Positions 1 through 9,752 of a DNA stretch of 59,023 bases are shown here, one piece after another. Position 1 is the stretch's first letter. Each line of letters begins with the position of its first letter. The stretch is from Algoriphagus sp. Lineage in GTDB: Bacteria; Bacteroidota; Bacteroidia; Cytophagales; Cyclobacteriaceae. The DNA is taken from contig NZ_JAQWXX010000026.1 of NCBI RefSeq assembly GCF_029254265.1, positions 1 to 59,023 of the forward strand, given 5' to 3'. The position numbers and the translations under genes were made by a program. The notes under the pieces were generated by a model that saw only the letters and a list, made by a program, of their open reading frames with translations, was not told the origin of the DNA and ran no database searches.

Positions 1-721
1 ACCGGATTCCCTCCATTTACAGAAAAGGGAATAGTATTCTTCGTTGCTTACGTTTTTCATCCTGCAACATTATACAGTCAGGAGGCCTTTAGCAATATGG
101 GGTTGATCGGATGGATACAGTCTAACGAGTAAGTCAGATTATCAAGATTATCACTTTAAAGCAGAATTCAAGTGGGGGAAAAAGAAATGGGAACCACGAT
201 TGGGTATGCAAAGGGACAATGGTTTGCTTATTCATTGTACTGGTAGACAAGGAGCCTTTTGGAACGTCTGGATGCGAAGTTTAGAGTGCCAAATTCAGGA
301 AAATGACTTTGGCGACTTTTTCGCATTAGCTGGGACAATAGCTAATTTACCAGTTCGAAAAGATCAAGATGACGGAAGCTTAATCTACGATCCGAACGGA
401 GTAAAGGTGGCTGTTTCTTTCTTACCAGGATTTACTGCAGAACAAGTGGTTCGTTCTAAGAATTACGAAAAATCCTTTGGAGAATGGAACACCATTGAAA
501 TCATGTCGATCGGAGATAAAGCAGTTTTTATAATAAATGGTAATGTAGTATCGGCTTTGACAGAAGCTCGATATAAAGAAGATGGCCTCGAGATTCCATT
601 ACGAGGGGGAAAGATTCAAATCCAATCAGAAGGAGCAGAAGCTTACTACAAAAACATCCAGATTAAAGGTATCGATGAATTTCCAAGTGAAATAATGAAA
701 GCAACTAACTGGAATAAATGA
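1..721 (+). pseudogene. Damaged DUF1080 (3-keto-disaccharide hydrolase-like) gene
   Basis: The readable part, from about 107 to 721, translates into a DUF1080-type fold: an N-terminal GYSLTSKSDYQDYHFKAEFK-like strand region, then GLLIHCTG, an ALTEARYKED stretch, and a C-terminal GGKIQIQSEGAEAYYKNIQI segment. These are hallmarks of the concanavalin-like DUF1080 domain seen in secreted sugar-active proteins of Bacteroidota. That frame meets a TGA at 104-106. The upstream residues, which look like the tail of a signal peptide (HPATLYSQEAF), continue in a different frame until a TAA at 130-132. The simplest reading is a frameshift near 105-120. The true 5' end may lie before the window. The neighbouring esterase is also broken, which supports decay of a former sugar-degradation cluster. 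An intact gene starting at an internal ATG (200) is possible but would lack the first strands of the domain. Confidence 0.6.
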
Positions 722-751
722 GAATAATTATGAAATCTTTCTTCTAACAAA

Positions 752-1605
752 ATGAAAATAAGCCTAGTATTGTTTTTTGACTCGTAGTACTTTCCCTATT
801 TTATTCGCTTTACTATTTCAAAGTGAGGTTACAAAGACCCAACAGGTTTTTCAATACAAAGAAGTGGGTAATACTCAACTATTCATGGAGGTTCTTTACC
901 CTAAGCAAACCAATACTTCGATATCGTATCTAGCCCTAGTTTTCTTTTTTGGTAGCGGTTGGGCAAGAGGAACTAGAGCTCATTTTGAGCAGTAAGCACC
1001 CTACTTTGCAAAAAGAGGATTCGTATGATTCTTGGTAGATTATCGGACCAAAAATCAGAATGAAACTAGTCCTTTTGAATCTTTAAAAGACGCTAAATCT
1101 GCAATTCAATATGTACGGACAAATGCAGGTTAATTTCATGTTGAACTTGATCAGATTATCACAGACGGGGGGTCTGCAGGCGGACATTTAGCAACAGCTA
1201 CTGCATTGATAGAAAATTTTATTGAAGACACCGATAATCTCAACATTAGCCCTATCCCGAATGCCTTAGTTCTTTTTAATCCGGTAATTGATAATGGACT
1301 TGAAGGATATGGGTTTGAACGAATTGAAAGTAGTATAAAGACTTTTCACCTTTGCACAATATCAAAGTTGGAATTCCCGCACCCTATTTTTATTGGGAAC
1401 AAAGGATAATCTTGTCCCAACTATCACTGCTGAAAATTATCAAATGGCTTCAGAAAAAGTAGGCAGCAGATCCGATTTACTACTCTACGACGAGTCAGAC
1501 TCATTCTTTTTTAATTATTCTAATTTTGAATATTATAAAAAGACTGTTCAGGCCACAGATAATTTTTTTAACAAACATTGGGCTATTTACAAAAAGAACC
1601 TTTGA
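752..1605 (+). pseudogene. Alpha/beta-hydrolase (acetyl-esterase-like) pseudogene
   Basis: A conceptual translation gives a BD-FAE/acetyl-esterase-like hydrolase: a start region at ATG 752, the strand LALVFFFGSGWARG (oxyanion region), the nucleophile elbow TDGGSAGGHLATA, NALVLFNPVIDNG, and a C-terminal LGTKDNLVP strand that would carry the acid residue. The frame is broken many times. There are in-frame stops TAA at 993-995, TGA at 1026-1028 and TAA at 1131-1133, a frameshift just after the start region, and at least two more shifts between about 1335 and 1395. The remaining C-terminus reads on in the frame that begins at 1393. No product is expected. With the adjacent damaged DUF1080 gene it marks a degraded carbohydrate-acting locus. 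Confidence 0.85.
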
Positions 1606-2153
1606 TGGGGATTGAATAAGGTATAAAGGGTTTTTTATTAGTTCGATTCTGTCAATTCAATCTTAAGATTAAATTTTTAATTCTTTTATAGGAAATGCTT
1701 TGGAAAATCTTCCCAAAAGGATGCATCAATTTTTTTTAATTGTAATTTATAAATACCTCAGATGAGTAGAGTCTCCACCTATAAATCTGGTCGCGATCTC
1801 CTTGTTTGCCTCTTTCTCAGCCAGCTATTTCGAGGAGCGAGAATTCCCAATCCTTCTCTCAAGCCTATCGTTTCAAATGAGATAAAATAGCTAGATTCAT
1901 ATACCTGAAGAATCATATTCCATTTGAATTTTAAGTGGTACAGCTAATCTTTCAATACTTATGACCAAAACCCTACTCCAAAAATAACGATCAACAATTA
2001 CCACCTGAGGAACATTAGCTATGGGAAATTCCGATTTGGTTGGTTATCTTTTTGGTATCAATATGTAGAAAAATCCCACTTCCTTTTTGATACATTTGAG
2101 TGAGTTTTGAGGGGGATTAGCCCTCAGTCATAAGCTTTATTCCTTCCTTTAAT
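1606..2153. other. Gene-free stretch, probably decayed DNA
   Basis: No frame on either strand stays open for more than a few dozen codons with recognisable content. Short peptide-like fragments can be read on the minus strand around 1800-2090, but I could not assign them to a family. It follows two pseudogenes, so it is most simply eroded former coding sequence. I see no RNA gene, repeat array or strong terminator in it. Confidence 0.5.
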
Positions 2154-2930
2154 TTGAAAACCTCATCCCCCAATATCCTCAGAAACATCACCAAAAGCTT
2201 TGTTGGTGTTATTTTCATTTTACTTAGTAATCCCACTTTTTCCCAAAAAAAGATCATAAATACATCACAGCAATGGATTCAGTCTTACAATGAGGCTAAA
2301 CTCACTTGTCGATGGACAATAATGCTAGATGGGGGTATTCGCTGGAAAGAGGGATTCAGTCAAAAAACTTCCTTTATTGTCCGTGGCGGAATTGGATACT
2401 TAATTTCACCTAAGGTCATGGTAGCAGCTGGGTTTGCTCATGTAGGTATTTATAGTGAGGAGCTAGTCATCCTTCAGGAGTTTCGACCCTATCAAGAAAT
2501 AAGCTATAAAACCAACCTTGGGAAAGTAGGTCTAAGTCAGCGGTTCAGACTGGAAGAACAATTTTTTAAGGATAAATCAAACCTAAGCCTTTTCTCGGAT
2601 TTAGGATTCAATTATCGATTTCGTTATTCTGTAATGCTGGGCATTCCACTTTTTGGACTTTCAAGCAAAAACCATGATCGAAAACTTATTTTAAACGTGG
2701 GAGATGAGATTTTTCTGAAAGCAGGAAAACAGATCTCCAGTCGAGTTTTTGACAAAAACCGATTTATCATCAGCCCCACAGTGCAATGGAACAAAGAATT
2801 GAGTTTTGCATTTACTTACAACCTCCAATTTACTACCTCTATTATTCCTGAAGAATTTGTTTTAAGCCAAGTTGCTTGGCTTCAGGTTAAATACAGTCTA
2901 GATTTCACCTCCTCTAAAGCAAAACATTAA
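2154..2930 (+). CDS. DUF2490 family outer-membrane beta-barrel protein
   Basis: This is a 258-residue protein with an N-terminal signal peptide (hydrophobic core FVGVIFILLSN, likely cut after TFSQ). It is followed by alternating strands rich in aromatic residues, such as QQWIQSYNEAKL, RGGIGYLISPKVMVAAGFAH and RFRLEEQFF. The pattern and the QRFRLEEQFF block fit the DUF2490 family of Bacteroidota barrels, whose function is unknown. No ATG lies near the signal peptide, so the TTG at 2154 is the probable start. The frame is intact although the DNA just upstream is degraded. A strong hairpin follows at 2942-2980. Confidence 0.75.
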   Translation: MKTSSPNILRNITKSFVGVIFILLSNPTFSQKKIINTSQQWIQSYNEAKLTCRWTIMLDGGIRWKEGFSQKTSFIVRGGIGYLISPKVMVAAGFAHVGIYSEELVILQEFRPYQEISYKTNLGKVGLSQRFRLEEQFFKDKSNLSLFSDLGFNYRFRYSVMLGIPLFGLSSKNHDRKLILNVGDEIFLKAGKQISSRVFDKNRFIISPTVQWNKELSFAFTYNLQFTTSIIPEEFVLSQVAWLQVKYSLDFTSSKAKH

Positions 2931-2941
2931 ACTGTTCATCA

Positions 2942-2980
2942 AAAAAAAGCCTGATTTCTTTCAGAAATCAGGCTTTTTTA
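2942..2980. terminator. Bidirectional rho-independent terminator
   Basis: A 12-bp perfect stem (AGCCTGATTTCT / AGAAATCAGGCT) with a 3-base loop is flanked by an A-run on the left and a T-run on the right. It can end transcription of both convergent genes: the DUF2490 gene on plus and the S9 peptidase on minus. Confidence 0.9.
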
Positions 2981-2997
2981 ACTTTTTAATATAAAAT

Positions 2998-5481
2998 CTA
3001 TTTATCCTTCGGCTTATCCCGCTGCATTTCTATCATATCCACTGGAGGAGGCGTATTGTCACCTAGCAAGTGCTGCACGAAGTAATCTCCCATTTTCCAG
3101 AAGAAATATTCCACCATATCTCCATAGCCATGACGCTGACCTGGCATGATTACAAATTCAAATCGCTTTCCGGCTTTGATTAAAGCATTTGCCATTCGGA
3201 TGGAATTTGCAGGATGCACATTGTTGTCCACATCACCATGCGAAAGCATCAGGTGACCTTTAAGATTTTTGGCCAAATCAGGGTTCTTTTCGATCTGATA
3301 GACAAAAGTAGTATCACCCTTTGGCGAAATCCGCTCTTCTACACCATGATGCTTCTCTGACCACCAGCGATTGTAAATGTTGTTTTCATGGTTACCGGCA
3401 GAAGAAACTGCAACCTTGAAGAAATCGGGATATACGAGCATCGCCGCAGTGGACATAAATCCTCCTCCAGAATGCCCATGGATCCCAACTTTAGACTTGT
3501 CAATAAAGTCATGGCGATCTGCCAATTGCTCCACAGCAGCTTTTTTATCCGCCAAGCCATAATCTCTAAGATCTCCGTAACCGTAGTTGTGATACCATTT
3601 GGAGCGAGCTGGGTGGCCTCCACGGTTGCCCAAAGTCACCACTACAAAACCAAACTGAGCTAAACGATCTGTACGGTCCATACTTCGACCAAATGATTTA
3701 TTCACTGCTTCAGTCTGTGGGCCTGGGTACACATATTCGATAATTGGATACTTTCTCGTAGAGTCAAAATCAAAAGGCTTATACATCACGCCATACAAAT
3801 CGGTGATTCCATCATCTGCTTTGAATTTAAAAGGTTCAGGGAATTGATAGCCCGAAGCAAAAAGCTGAGACAAATCCGCTTTCTCCAAATCCATAACTTT
3901 GGCACCAGATCGATCTCGAAGCTCTGACACAGGAATAGTGTTTACCCGAGAATAATTCGTTACAAAATAGCTCGCATTGTCATTCATTTCCATGTCAAAG
4001 TTGTAATCGCCTGCATTGAGCAAGGATATCGCTCCTCCATCAAGACCCACACTGTAGAGATGTTCATAGTAAGGATCCTCCCCTTTTTCTCTGCCATTGG
4101 CTGCAAAAAACAATCTTCGGTTTTTATCATCCACTCTTACAGCACCTGCCACGTGAAATGCGCCTGAAGTCAGTTGACGCTTCAACGAACCGTCTTTTCC
4201 ATAAAGGTAAAAATGACCCCATCCGTCACGCTCCGACCACCAAATCAGCTCATTTCCTCCATTAACCAATTCGACTTTTTCGAAATCGATATACGTATTA
4301 CTGCGCTCTTCGATGACTAATTCTCTTTCACCTTTGGCAATATTCCAACGATAGACATCCACTTTTTTCAGATCTCTCGAGGTGATCGCAAAATAAAACT
4401 CATTCAAATCCCCCAACCAAGTAGCCGGACGGAAGTCATCATCACGAGTATTTGCTTTTGGAGTAGTAGACCAAAGACTTACAGTCTGGTCCTTGAAAGT
4501 ACTAATAGGTAGATTGCTAAGAGTTTCAGTTTCGAAAGAATAATGCATCAAATCAGTTCTTGGCTGCTCTTTTTCTCCTGGCATCGCATACTTATAAGTC
4601 TCAAGGGTAGGACGAGGATTTCTAGTATTGTGGATTACCCATAAGTCTTTCACGGCTCTAGCATCAGTACGAGTCAGAATAAATTGCTTGGAGTCTGTAC
4701 TCCACAGTACACCTGCCCGCTTACGGTTATTCTTATTTTTCTCTTCCTCCACATTATCCTCACCTCTTCCGCCATATCCATATTCGTAGTCTTTTTCTCC
4801 ATCAGTAGTCAACTGATACTCTACAATTGTAGAGTCTTTGTCATCTTTTACCGCTTTCAGGAAGTTGGCTTTATCCATCCAGTACAAGTTATGCTTTTTT
4901 GCAAATACTATTCTGGATGAATCTGGCGCAATATCTGCCCATGACATGCGCTTAGGATCTTTTGCAGCATCTTTGATTTCTGTCAAAGTCTGATTTCCAA
5001 TCGAGTAATTAAACACAAAGGTCTTATTCTCCATGGAATCTTTGGCTGATTTATCCTTTGCCTTAATCTCCTCCCAATCGGATTTTAGCACTTTCTCCGT
5101 ACCTTCTACTTTAAATCGGATGGCATTTTCATCTTCCAAAAATTTCACATCCTCGATTTTCAGATGTTGACCATCGTAAGGATCTTTTGTTATTTTGGTG
5201 ATCTCCATTGCCAATTTGTCTCGGTCAAAAAGTGGGGATTTTGTCTTTCTGACAGGATCTACCAGGTACCAGTTTTTCCCGTCACTGGTTTCATATTCAT
5301 ACCAGAAACGATCTGATTTTTTCAACCAATGGGGATTAACACTGGTAGAAAAGATCATTTTTTTAAGCTGTCCAGGGGAGTAGCGTGCAGCAAGCTCATA
5401 GTTGCCTTTGTAAGTGGTTTCTTGGGCAAAAACTCCTGCAGAAAACAGGAACATCCCCAAAACGTATAAAATTCTTTTCAT
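2998..5481 (-). CDS. S9 family dipeptidyl-peptidase IV-like serine peptidase
   Basis: This is an 827-residue exported peptidase. Residues 1-19 are a signal peptide ending in GVFAQ. Residues about 100-540 form the DPP-IV N-terminal beta-propeller. The C-terminal 250 residues are the alpha/beta-hydrolase domain with nucleophile S671 in GHSGGGFMS, D752 in HGDVDNNVHP and H784 in RHGYGD, so the catalytic triad is complete. The family removes N-terminal dipeptides, usually Xaa-Pro, from peptides in the periplasm or at the cell surface. The length is normal for bacterial DPP-IV homologues. It stands alone, convergent with the DUF2490 gene through a shared terminator. Confidence 0.93.
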   Translation of the reverse strand: MKRILYVLGMFLFSAGVFAQETTYKGNYELAARYSPGQLKKMIFSTSVNPHWLKKSDRFWYEYETSDGKNWYLVDPVRKTKSPLFDRDKLAMEITKITKDPYDGQHLKIEDVKFLEDENAIRFKVEGTEKVLKSDWEEIKAKDKSAKDSMENKTFVFNYSIGNQTLTEIKDAAKDPKRMSWADIAPDSSRIVFAKKHNLYWMDKANFLKAVKDDKDSTIVEYQLTTDGEKDYEYGYGGRGEDNVEEEKNKNNRKRAGVLWSTDSKQFILTRTDARAVKDLWVIHNTRNPRPTLETYKYAMPGEKEQPRTDLMHYSFETETLSNLPISTFKDQTVSLWSTTPKANTRDDDFRPATWLGDLNEFYFAITSRDLKKVDVYRWNIAKGERELVIEERSNTYIDFEKVELVNGGNELIWWSERDGWGHFYLYGKDGSLKRQLTSGAFHVAGAVRVDDKNRRLFFAANGREKGEDPYYEHLYSVGLDGGAISLLNAGDYNFDMEMNDNASYFVTNYSRVNTIPVSELRDRSGAKVMDLEKADLSQLFASGYQFPEPFKFKADDGITDLYGVMYKPFDFDSTRKYPIIEYVYPGPQTEAVNKSFGRSMDRTDRLAQFGFVVVTLGNRGGHPARSKWYHNYGYGDLRDYGLADKKAAVEQLADRHDFIDKSKVGIHGHSGGGFMSTAAMLVYPDFFKVAVSSAGNHENNIYNRWWSEKHHGVEERISPKGDTTFVYQIEKNPDLAKNLKGHLMLSHGDVDNNVHPANSIRMANALIKAGKRFEFVIMPGQRHGYGDMVEYFFWKMGDYFVQHLLGDNTPPPVDMIEMQRDKPKDK

Positions 5482-5734
5482 CTTTGATTTTTTGATTTGG
5501 CTTCGAATCTAAATCTAAAGGCAATAAAATCTTGACCATTGGTATAAAATCCCATTTTGAAGCTTGAAATACTACTCCAGAATCAAAAGAAACTCATCAG
5601 AACGCCCTTTTTAATTTTAAATTAATAGCTAGTTCATTTTTACCAAATATCATTTCGAATACATAGCGATTTAGTAACAACCTAAACATATTGGATTAAT
5701 CTGGATGATATACATTTAGATCAAAACCAATACT

Positions 5735-6601
5735 GTGAAAACCCACTACAAAACTATCGTCATTTCTGACGTTCACTTGGGCACGAAAGGTTCAAAAGCC
5801 AAAGAAGTCGCCCGGTTTCTCAAACAGTTCACCTGCGAAAACCTCATCCTCAACGGGGATATCATTGACGGTTGGCAACTCAAAAAATCAGGATCCTGGA
5901 AAAGAAAGCATACGAGATTTTTCAACCGAATTCTGAAAATGATCGAACAAACGAATACCAAAGTTTACTATTTGCGAGGCAATCACGACGATTTTCTAGA
6001 TCAGATTTTACCCCTCCAAATCGGAAATCTCTCCATTCAGACAGACATGATTTATGAGAGCAATGGTAAAAAATACTTTGTAACCCATGGCGATCTGTTT
6101 GACAGTATCACTACCAACTTACGATGGATCGCCTACCTCGGTGACATGGGTTACACCTTTCTGCTATGGTTAAATAGAGTGGTAAATCATTACCGCTACA
6201 AACGCGGATTGCCTTATTTTTCACTTTCGAAATATGTCAAAAACAAAGTGAAATCCGCAGTAGCTTATGTGGATCAATATGAAACTGAGCTCGCAAAAAT
6301 GGCTCGATCAAAAAACTGCGACGGTATCATCTGTGGACACATCCACAAAGCAGAAAACCGAATTATCGAAGGAATCGAGTATTTAAACTCAGGTGATTGG
6401 GTCGAGACACTAAGTGCACTTTCGGAAGATCATGCCGGTAATTGGCAATTGATCTATTACAATGAGGTAGATTTCAAGCAAGTCAGTGCTCCGAAAATTG
6501 AAAGCTATTTTAAAGGCACTGAATCACCTGAAAGCTTTCCACTTCGAGAAGTTTCCTTCAATCGAAGTCATGAGGATATGAGTCCACCATCAATCCGATA
6601 A
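5735..6601 (+). CDS. LpxH-like UDP-2,3-diacylglucosamine diphosphatase family metallophosphoesterase
   Basis: This is a 288-residue calcineurin-like phosphoesterase with the metal ligands in order: SDVHLG (D12, H14), NGDIIDGW (D42), RGNHDD (N83, H84) and CGHIHKAE near residue 205. The order and the GDIIDGW and GHIHKAE forms match the LpxH/LpxG-type group that hydrolyses UDP-2,3-diacylglucosamine to lipid X in lipid A synthesis. Many Bacteroidota have extra members of this group whose substrate is untested. The start is GTG at 5735, directly before KTHYKTIVISDVHLG. Three bases separate it from the glycosyltransferase downstream, so the two are probably co-transcribed and may act on one glycolipid. 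Confidence 0.8.
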   Translation: MKTHYKTIVISDVHLGTKGSKAKEVARFLKQFTCENLILNGDIIDGWQLKKSGSWKRKHTRFFNRILKMIEQTNTKVYYLRGNHDDFLDQILPLQIGNLSIQTDMIYESNGKKYFVTHGDLFDSITTNLRWIAYLGDMGYTFLLWLNRVVNHYRYKRGLPYFSLSKYVKNKVKSAVAYVDQYETELAKMARSKNCDGIICGHIHKAENRIIEGIEYLNSGDWVETLSALSEDHAGNWQLIYYNEVDFKQVSAPKIESYFKGTESPESFPLREVSFNRSHEDMSPPSIR

Positions 6602-6604
6602 TCA

Positions 6605-7744
6605 ATGAAATTCCTATTTATTGTTCAGGGAGAAGGTCGCGGACATATGACCCAGGCAATTGCGTTTTCGAGCTTATTGGAAAAATCTGGTCATGAATTA
6701 GTAGCTGTTATCCTGGGGAAAAGTAAACGAAGAGCAGTTCCTGAGTTTTTTGAGAGGGAAATTAAAGCACCAATCCATTTGGTAGAGAGTCCAAACTTTG
6801 AAACGGATGGCAATCAAAAGAAGGTCTCGATCCTAAAAACGATCTTGAAAAATAGCGTCAAGCTAAAGACGTTTCATCAAAGCCTGACCAGCATTCAACA
6901 AATCGTGAAAGCTGAAAATCCAGACGTAATCTTAAATTTCTATGACCTCCTAGGTGGACTTTACAATTTCATTTTTCGTCCAAAAACGCTATTTTGGGTG
7001 ATTGGGCATCAGTATTTGATAGAGCATCCATGCTTCAAATTTGTACCAAACCGACCGCTTGAAAAGTTTCTCTTCCAGTTTAATACTGCTTTAACCAGTC
7101 TTGGTGCAGACGAACGATTTGCATTGAGTTTTTTGCCTCAAATCCACTACGCCAACCAAAAAGTACGCGTTGTTCCGCCACTTCTTCGATCTGAAGTAAA
7201 AGTTTTTGAGCCAAAAACAGGGGATTTTTATTTGGCCTACATGGTCAATCCTGGCTATGCCGAGGAAGTCTTTAACTTTGCCAAAGCAAACCCACAACTG
7301 AAAGTGAAAGCTTATTGGGATCAAAAAGAAGCCGCTGAAACAGAGCTTCCACTTCCAAATCTGAGCTTCCACCGTGTGCATGATCGCAAGTTTTTGCAGG
7401 ACATGGCCGATTGCAAAGGCTTGGTTTGTACGGCGGGATTTGAATCTGTGTGTGAGGCAAAATACCTCGGAAAGCCTGTTATGATGATTCCTGTAGCAGG
7501 CCAATACGAGCAAGCTTGTAATGCTTTGGATGCGGAGGTTTCAGGTGTGGGAATTGCCTCAGATAACTTTGATTTTGCAAAGCTGGAAAGTTTACAAAAA
7601 AAGGATTCCATGGAATCCTTTCAATACAAAAATTGGGTTGATTCTTGGCCGGTCATATTCAGAGCATTGACTTCGGAAGCTTTAATGCAAAAGCAGAAAA
7701 ACCAAAGGACTATCCCTCAGGGATCTTTGCCTTCTTTAAGCTGA
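6605..7744 (+). CDS. GT-B fold glycosyltransferase (MurG/GT28-like)
   Basis: This is a 379-residue protein with a glycine-rich N-terminal loop (QGEGRGHMTQA), as in MurG and UDP-sugar:lipid transferases. Its C-terminal donor-binding region is TAGFESVCEAKYLGKPVMM followed by GQYEQACNA, typical of GT28/GT1 enzymes. No signal peptide or clear membrane segment is seen, so it probably works at the inner face of the membrane. The acceptor cannot be read from the sequence. Its tight coupling to an LpxH-like phosphoesterase points to a lipid or envelope sugar. It ends only seven bases before the convergent M56 gene, with no terminator between them. Confidence 0.72.
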   Translation: MKFLFIVQGEGRGHMTQAIAFSSLLEKSGHELVAVILGKSKRRAVPEFFEREIKAPIHLVESPNFETDGNQKKVSILKTILKNSVKLKTFHQSLTSIQQIVKAENPDVILNFYDLLGGLYNFIFRPKTLFWVIGHQYLIEHPCFKFVPNRPLEKFLFQFNTALTSLGADERFALSFLPQIHYANQKVRVVPPLLRSEVKVFEPKTGDFYLAYMVNPGYAEEVFNFAKANPQLKVKAYWDQKEAAETELPLPNLSFHRVHDRKFLQDMADCKGLVCTAGFESVCEAKYLGKPVMMIPVAGQYEQACNALDAEVSGVGIASDNFDFAKLESLQKKDSMESFQYKNWVDSWPVIFRALTSEALMQKQKNQRTIPQGSLPSLS

Positions 7745-7751
7745 GGTCTAC

Positions 7752-9752
7752 CTAGCATCCTAATGAATTCCGCTCTTCCGGAGTCAAGAATTCAAACTTT
7801 TTATACCTAATCTGACCATTCTTTTCAATTTTGGCGTAGGGAAAACTCACTCGCTGAACTTTTCTCCTTTCCTCCATAGGCAGATTAAAGTAGATTGACT
7901 CCAACGCCAGGAATTGCGTGCGGAGCGCTTCAATTTCCTGATTTGAAGGTTGGGTGAAAATGCCGGCATTAGTGATTTGAAGTTGAAATGCTATGGCTTG
8001 CTTATTGAAGGTACTACTGTTGGGTATATATGATTCAGATACCTGAGATATGGAGCTTACTGACATATTGTTTTCCGTACTCATACTTCCAAGAGTAATT
8101 GTGCCACCCAAAGGTTTCTTTCCGAAATCCGAATATTTGCCATACGTATTTTCAAAACCTGATAAGCTATAAATATTCACTTGATATTTCTGAGGAAAAT
8201 GCTCCGAACGAGCATTAGAATGAACGAAACTCGAGGTGTAATGAGCAATTTCAGAGACCTCTAATTCTTCTAAAATTGAATTCGGAACTACCTTTCCATC
8301 AATCCAAAGCGCAAATTCATCGCCATTTTTCCAGCTTTCAAAAAGGTCTGCGCTTGGCTTATTTTTTTTGATTTCGCCCGGGGGATTTGGCAAATCATTT
8401 TTATAGTTATCTGATAATTCACCGTAGCTGAATTCTTCGATTGTTCCGTTTGATTGTTTAATCTGGAACTTTGTTTCGCTATAATATTGAGCTTTGGTGA
8501 GCATTTGGAACGGCAAACCAAAGGCGATAGTGTAGACATTATCACCTAGTTCTTCGACCTTATTATCTCCGTCTGGATCCATCCAGACCAATTTTTTAAT
8601 TCCATGATCTCGAAAAACTGACTTAGCTTTTTCTACATCACCAAAGGTATTTCCTTCATGAATTACCACTTTGATATTGGGATTAGTCGGAGCATTTTGT
8701 TCTATTATTTCAAATAATTCATCCATTTCATAAATATTGGTGCTCCGTACATCATTAAGTATGAACCTACCATCCGACACCAAATAAACTGTCAGATCAT
8801 AGACTTTTTCTGACTGCTCTGAATCCAAGGGATAAATATGAACCTCACTCATTTTTTTATCATCAGATTTTGGAGAAATCACTTTTTCGCTAAAAAAATA
8901 TACCAAAGCTCCTAAAACCGGAAGCACCATTAGGATCTTGATCCAACTTTTGGAATTCATTGACTTACGCTTCATCATTTCAAATCGTTTTTTAGTTAAG
9001 GAAAAATTCAAACTACTGACTAGGTCATACCTCTGCTCAGAAATCATCATAGCAAGCAATTGGCTCTCGTATTTTTCCAAAGGAGTGCTTCGCAAAGCCA
9101 CTTCATCAGCAATAAATTCATGATTGAGTTTGATCGCTAGCTTTGCCCAATGCAATCCCGGATGAAACCAAAAAATCACTAGCAAAGCCTCAATAAATAG
9201 ATTATCCCAACTGTGCCTTTCAACCACATGGGTCCGCTCATGTTCAAATACAGCATCCGTGAATTTTCCGTTTTCTAGATCTGATTCTGACAAAAAAATA
9301 TATTTGAGAAAGGAAAATGGAAGTGAATCCTCTTTGAGTAAAACCAACGTTTGACCACGATAATTGATCTTAACATTTCGCTGAATCTTATTGACTAGAA
9401 TCGTGATATTCCTTACAAATCGATATAAAAACAGGAGGGAAATCAATGTATAAATTCCAAGAAGAAGGTATTCCCAATTAAACTGGGATTCTGGTATTGC
9501 AGCAGAAACCTGTTCTTGATTGAAGTCCTGACTTGTAGCTTCAAAATAAGTAGGCTCAGAAACTACTTCATCCGGTACCGCTGCTCTTTCTTGAGCTACT
9601 TCGATGGTATAAAGCGGAATAAGAAAGGATGCCACAACTGAAAACAACAGGAAAAACCGATTAAATCTATGCATGGTCTCTCGCTGAAGCAGCAGTCGAT
9701 GCGCAAGTAACAAAACAAGCAAACAGACTATGGATTTGAATAAGTAAACCAT
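7752..9752 (-). CDS. M56 family (BlaR1-like) membrane metallopeptidase
   Basis: This protein of about 666 residues has N-terminal membrane helices (roughly residues 3-22, 34-50, 96-113, and one near 275-292). A zinc-metallopeptidase motif HERTH lies near residue 171, followed by the NHEFIADE block carrying the third ligand. This is the M56 arrangement of BlaR1/MecR1 sensors, which cleave a BlaI-type repressor. The long C-terminal region (about 370 residues) is not a penicillin-binding domain, so the signal is unknown. The preceding blaI-like gene ends TGATG, which places the best start at ATG 9752. An upstream GTG at 9755 is less likely. Confidence 0.85.
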   Translation of the reverse strand: MVYLFKSIVCLLVLLLAHRLLLQRETMHRFNRFFLLFSVVASFLIPLYTIEVAQERAAVPDEVVSEPTYFEATSQDFNQEQVSAAIPESQFNWEYLLLGIYTLISLLFLYRFVRNITILVNKIQRNVKINYRGQTLVLLKEDSLPFSFLKYIFLSESDLENGKFTDAVFEHERTHVVERHSWDNLFIEALLVIFWFHPGLHWAKLAIKLNHEFIADEVALRSTPLEKYESQLLAMMISEQRYDLVSSLNFSLTKKRFEMMKRKSMNSKSWIKILMVLPVLGALVYFFSEKVISPKSDDKKMSEVHIYPLDSEQSEKVYDLTVYLVSDGRFILNDVRSTNIYEMDELFEIIEQNAPTNPNIKVVIHEGNTFGDVEKAKSVFRDHGIKKLVWMDPDGDNKVEELGDNVYTIAFGLPFQMLTKAQYYSETKFQIKQSNGTIEEFSYGELSDNYKNDLPNPPGEIKKNKPSADLFESWKNGDEFALWIDGKVVPNSILEELEVSEIAHYTSSFVHSNARSEHFPQKYQVNIYSLSGFENTYGKYSDFGKKPLGGTITLGSMSTENNMSVSSISQVSESYIPNSSTFNKQAIAFQLQITNAGIFTQPSNQEIEALRTQFLALESIYFNLPMEERRKVQRVSFPYAKIEKNGQIRYKKFEFLTPEERNSLGC

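Noticed and set aside
3339..3663. Open frames of 61-94 codons on both strands inside the S9 peptidase gene
   Set aside because: They overlap a clearly coding frame with full domain structure and show no independent signals; they are shadows.
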